DNA of 64,000 bases from JBBRMW01 sp965246845 (lineage in GTDB: Bacteria > Chloroflexota > Anaerolineae > Aggregatilineales > UBA2796): NCBI GenBank assembly GCA_965246845.1, contig CBDFFR010000011.1, forward strand, positions 1 to 64,000. Reading direction: 5' to 3'. Positions 61,016 through 64,000 of the stretch are shown piece by piece (positions within the stretch are counted from its first letter, which is position 1; the number at the start of each line of letters is the position of its first letter). The notes under the pieces were generated by a model, which had not been told where the DNA came from, did not search any database, and was given only the letters and a program-made list of their open reading frames with translations. The position numbers and the translations under genes were made by a program.

Positions 61016-62155
61016 ATGCAGACGCCGAGACGCGCTCCTGCTTCGTCCGTTTTCACAATTCTACTCGCTAGCGGTCTGTTCCTGACGGCGTGCGGGCCTG
61101 CGGCAACGCCCGCCCCGTCGCCCGTCGCGGTCCTGCCGACACTTGTTCCCATGACTGCCGAGCCGACGCTCGCGCCTTCTCTGGATGCAAACCCGCCGAA
61201 TGTGACGCCTGCGCTAAATAGCTCCGCAACGGCGGTTGAGGTTGCTGCCACATCCAGCCCGGCAGGAATACCGCCACAGCCCAGCCCCGTCGTGGCGAAT
61301 GAAACGCAGGTCCCGCCGACAGTGCGGATACGTCCCAGCCCGACCCGCGAAGGGACCGCCACCAATGCTGAGACGCCGATGGGTGACGCGGCAACCAGCG
61401 CGTCAGGCGGCAGCTTCCCGCCGACAGCGAATTTTGGCGGCTCACCCACCGCCGCGACTCAGGCGCGCGTCGCCGCTGCTTCAACACTCACGCTCGCCGC
61501 GCCAACACTGGTAACGGTCAGTGCGTCCACTGCTGCATTATCGACCGCGACCGCTGCCGTTACAACCATAGTAACCCCAACTGCTTCCTCCAGCGGAACC
61601 GCAACCGCGAATAGCGCAACGCCAACGGCGGCCATCGTTGAACCTCAAGTTGCGACCGCTCCCGGAACCGAGTCCGCAACAGTTGCTTCTACGACTGTAG
61701 CAACTGTTGCCCTTACCCTTGCACCCACCGCATCGGGTATCCCGCCCGTGCAGGCGACCGTGATCGCGGATGCCGCAACCATCGTCATCACGCCGGACCA
61801 GTTGAACGCAGTCCTCACGGCGGCGTTTAGCAAGGGTCGGGGACCGGACTCCCCGCCGATTGCCACTTTCGAGAAGGGGCAAATCAAGGTCGCGGTTCAA
61901 TATGGCGGTAAATCCGCGTCGATCACGCTGCTGGCGTCGGTCGTGGCGACGGTATCCGGCGGTGCGTTCGACCTGCGCACGGTGGCCGCCGACGCGCCCG
62001 AAAGCGTGACCACCCCGCAGTTGAAACAAGTCGAGGCGCTGGTCCGCACGTTGATCGAATTGCAGGTCGGGCAGGCGACCAACTACGCGAAGTTGAGCTA
62101 CGCGGTTGTGAACGTCGCACCCGAAGGGATGACGATTACCGCGCTCCTTCCCTGA
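61016..62155 (+). CDS. Thr/Ala/Pro-rich putative lipoprotein
   Basis: A 379-residue exported protein, ATG 15 nt after ftsZ, probably cotranscribed. Lipobox LTAC at residues 23-26 (FTILLASGLFLTACGP). Residues about 27-245 are low-complexity Ala/Thr/Pro/Ser, a likely wall-spanning stalk. The C-terminal 125 residues form a compact domain (VTIVITPDQLNAVLTAAFSKGR-like IVITPDQLNAVLTAAF and KIKVAVQYGGKSASITLLASVVAT), possibly a lipid-binding or LPP20-like fold; function unrecognised. Confidence 0.72.
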   Translation: MQTPRRAPASSVFTILLASGLFLTACGPAATPAPSPVAVLPTLVPMTAEPTLAPSLDANPPNVTPALNSSATAVEVAATSSPAGIPPQPSPVVANETQVPPTVRIRPSPTREGTATNAETPMGDAATSASGGSFPPTANFGGSPTAATQARVAAASTLTLAAPTLVTVSASTAALSTATAAVTTIVTPTASSSGTATANSATPTAAIVEPQVATAPGTESATVASTTVATVALTLAPTASGIPPVQATVIADAATIVITPDQLNAVLTAAFSKGRGPDSPPIATFEKGQIKVAVQYGGKSASITLLASVVATVSGGAFDLRTVAADAPESVTTPQLKQVEALVRTLIELQVGQATNYAKLSYAVVNVAPEGMTITALLP

Positions 62156-62160
62156 ATTCA

Positions 62161-62308
62161 GGGCGGACACACAGGTCCGCCCCTACAGGAAGCGCGCTAT
62201 AGATGTAGGAGTCGGGCAGGCCCGACCCGGGTTGAGAGGGCGGACACATAGGTCCGCCCCTACGAATACATGCGCGATCTGGTGTAGGGGTCGTGGCTTG
62301 CCCGACCC
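62161..62308. repeat. Two tandem REP pairs (two BIME units)
   Basis: 62161-62186 (GGGCGGAC...CCCCTAC) with 62205-62228 (GTAGGAGTCGGGCAGGCCCGACCC), then 62238-62263 (GGGCGGAC...CCCCTAC) with 62284-62308 (GTAGGGGTCGTGGCTTGCCC...). In each unit the GGGCGGAC type comes first and the GGGTCGG type second, inverted, with an 18-20 nt linker. Confidence 0.85.
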
Positions 62309-62396
62309 ATGCCAAATCTCCCCCGAATTCGCGCAAAAACCCGCGCCGTGCGAAACTCTGCGAATAGACGCGCGTAGAGTCTGGCACGACACGGGG

Positions 62397-63104
62397 GTGA
62401 AATTGGCGAAACGCGAAGACAAGATCATTATAGATGACGACGACGAGGCTCCGCGCCGCAAACGCCGCGCCAATCCGCTGGTACGCTGGGTCGGTCGGCG
62501 GGTGAGCTGTGCATTGTTCCTGATTATCTTCATCGTGGTCGGTGGCGGGGCGTGTGCCTTCTTTGCGCCTGCCGCATTCCAGCAGACAATCCGCATCGCG
62601 CAGAGCGCCGGGTTGAAGGTTTATACGCTTGTCCTGAGCGTATCGGGCAACACCGCCTTGAAACTCAGCGTCTATGAATCCGTCGTAACCGCGCAAACCG
62701 AAGTCAACCGCGATACCGGGCTGCTCTCCGCGCTATATGGCGAGAGCGCGAAAATCGAAGGCACAATGCGCGTTTCGCTCGGCGCGGACCTGATGAACAA
62801 CAAATATGGTGTGCTGAATTGCGATGTGGATGACCGCACCGTGCGGATTGCGGAGAGCCGCGCGCCGCTGGCGCAGTTCGCTTTCGACCGCTCCGCAATC
62901 CGGCAGGAAGCCTTCGTCGCGTTCAAGAATGAGGGCGCGCGGCAGGCAATTTTGCAATTTTGGCCGGAAGCGCGTAAGCGTTTGCAGGCACAGGTGACAA
63001 GCTGGGCGCTCGGTGTCGAAATTCCGGAAGCGCCGACGCTCACTGAATGCCCGGCGCAGTTGAGCGGCACGCCTGCCCCACCGCTAACCGTCACGCCGGG
63101 TTGA
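62397..63104 (+). CDS. DUF4230-like membrane protein
   Basis: A 235-residue protein: basic/acidic N-terminus (DDDDEAPRRKRRANP), one membrane helix (CALFLIIFIVVGGGACAFFAP, about 42-62), then an exported domain. The block IEGTMRVSLGADLMNNKYGVLNCDVDDRTVRI and the following QILQFWPEARKRLQAQVTSW-like end resemble DUF4230. Start GTG 62397 or TTG 62403 (GGGGGTG upstream); neither is certain. Ends 52 nt before the SDR gene. Confidence 0.6.
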   Translation: MKLAKREDKIIIDDDDEAPRRKRRANPLVRWVGRRVSCALFLIIFIVVGGGACAFFAPAAFQQTIRIAQSAGLKVYTLVLSVSGNTALKLSVYESVVTAQTEVNRDTGLLSALYGESAKIEGTMRVSLGADLMNNKYGVLNCDVDDRTVRIAESRAPLAQFAFDRSAIRQEAFVAFKNEGARQAILQFWPEARKRLQAQVTSWALGVEIPEAPTLTECPAQLSGTPAPPLTVTPG

Positions 63105-63156
63105 TTTTTGACCGCGACCGCGTCTACACTTTGGCAAATTATTGAGGCTGCTAAAA

Positions 63157-63879
63157 ATGTTACTTTCTGGCAGGGTGATCATCATCACGGGCGCGAGTTC
63201 CGGGATCGGCGCGGCGGCAGCGCGGGCGCTCACGCGCGAAGGCTGCAAGCTGACGCTGGCAGCGCGTTCCAGCGACAAGTTGATAGCGCTTTCGGCGGAA
63301 CTCGGCGCGGATGTGCTTGCCGTCGAAACGGACGTAACGGACAGCGCACAGGTGGCCGTGATGGTCGCGCGCACTATCGAGCGTTTTGGCCGAATCGATG
63401 CGCTCTTCGCGAACGCGGGGCTATACCTGCCCGGTCAGTTCGCAGATAGCGATCCGGCGGCATGGACAGCGCTCCTGGATGTGAATATCACAGGCGTGCT
63501 GCGCTGCATCCATGCCGTGCTGCCACAGATGATCGCGCAAAAGGCAGGCGACATTGTGGTGACGAGTTCGATTTCCGGCCATAGTGATTTGCAATGGGAA
63601 CCCGTCTATAGCGCATCGAAGCACGCTGTACAGGGATTGGTGCATACCTTCAGACGGCAGTTCGCGCCGCACGGGATACGGGTCGGCTCGCTCGCACCGG
63701 GGATGGTCGCCAATGAACTGTGGGGTATCACCGACCCGGCAACAATTGCACAGCATGTCACGGACCGCTCCGCGCTGACTTCCGAAGATGTTGCGGACGC
63801 GCTTCTATTCATGCTCTCGCGTCCGCCGCACGTCACGATCCGCGATTTGCTGATGCTGCCGCAAAGCCAGGATTTGTAG
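63157..63879 (+). CDS. Short-chain dehydrogenase/reductase
   Basis: NAD(P)-dependent oxidoreductase, 240 residues. TGASSGIG Rossmann glycine motif near the N-terminus, NAG at FANAGLYLPG, VVTSSISGH catalytic Ser, and YSASKHAVQ (Tyr-x3-Lys). ATG 63157 has GAGG about 9 nt upstream; an upstream TTG would add five residues. Substrate unknown. It is tail to tail with the next gene. Confidence 0.93.
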   Translation: MLLSGRVIIITGASSGIGAAAARALTREGCKLTLAARSSDKLIALSAELGADVLAVETDVTDSAQVAVMVARTIERFGRIDALFANAGLYLPGQFADSDPAAWTALLDVNITGVLRCIHAVLPQMIAQKAGDIVVTSSISGHSDLQWEPVYSASKHAVQGLVHTFRRQFAPHGIRVGSLAPGMVANELWGITDPATIAQHVTDRSALTSEDVADALLFMLSRPPHVTIRDLLMLPQSQDL

Positions 63880-63882
63880 TTG

Positions 63883-63999
63883 CTATTGGGGTGGCTGTGG
63901 CCGCCACGTGATGCTGAATACGAGACCCGCGACATCTTTAACCACGAGCGTACCGCGCCGTGTGCCGTTCAGGGAATAGAATTTGAGCGTTTCACCCGA
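63883..63999 (-). CDS. C-terminal end of an unidentified protein (5' part outside window)
   Basis: The minus strand is open from the right edge to TAG at 63885-63883, coding 38 residues (SGETLKFYSLNGTRRGTLVV ... TWRPQPPQ). It ends 3 nt after the SDR stop in convergent orientation. Too short to identify. Confidence 0.55.
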   Translation of the reverse strand, partial: SGETLKFYSLNGTRRGTLVVKDVAGLVFSITWRPQPPQ

Positions 64000-64000
64000 G

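Overview
The window is a GC-rich, gene-dense bacterial chromosome segment. The most likely source is a member of the Chloroflexota (Anaerolineae-like), but this is inferred from gene content and no 16S rRNA is present to confirm it. Supporting signs are a ribosomal protein S12 with a lineage-type insertion, a DnaG zinc finger of the CFGAC type, a DUF348/G5/3D cell-wall protein, a Ser/Thr kinase fused to a beta-propeller, Uma2 and DUF58/MoxR genes, and several Thr/Pro-rich lipoproteins. No prophage, CRISPR array or complete insertion sequence was found.

Layout. 1-5132 (minus): the 5' part of glgC, a TMEM175-type channel and a three-gene carbohydrate ABC importer without an ATPase. 5391-7525 (minus): cyclophilin, an alkyltransferase-like protein, recO and cdd. 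7574-13485: GNAT, a membrane protein, Hsp20, Uma2, a PknB-type kinase with a sensor propeller, and a small DUF6882-like protein. 13689-20489: tRNA-Ser, a lipoprotein, rsmA, a DUF348/G5/3D protein, the SRP RNA gene with a near-consensus promoter, and a 1130-residue protein with four CxxC repeats and an eCIS/DUF4157-type N-terminal motif. 20616-26699: a BMP-type nucleoside/nucleobase ABC importer divergent from cytosine deaminase, a probable salvage module. 26769-30196: a VIT/VWA protein, then a SnoaL-like gene divergent from a TetR regulator across a clear operator.

30489-48886 is the str-S10-spc ribosomal supercluster (rpsL, rpsG, fusA, tuf, rpsJ ... rplO, secY, adk, map, rpsM). It is interrupted by a DinB-like gene behind a terminator, and infA and rpmJ are missing between map and rpsM. 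Four intergenic gaps in the cluster carry inverted arrays of 7-bp repeats. 49089-56715: a VOC protein, MoxR/DUF58, a hypothetical protein, and the dnaG-rpoD operon with a good promoter. 56841-64000: tRNA-Arg, an HTH regulator whose 3' end overlaps that tRNA, a small monooxygenase-like protein, a secreted propeller, ftsZ, a lipoprotein, a DUF4230-like protein, an SDR and the end of one more gene.

Intergenic spaces are full of GTAG-headed palindromes of about 25 nt, often as inverted pairs with a similar linker. They look like REP/BIME elements mobilised by a RAYT transposase that is not in this window. The strongest leads for something undescribed are the CxxC-repeat protein (17097-20489), the heptad-repeat hairpins in the ribosomal operon, and the multi-subfamily REP system.
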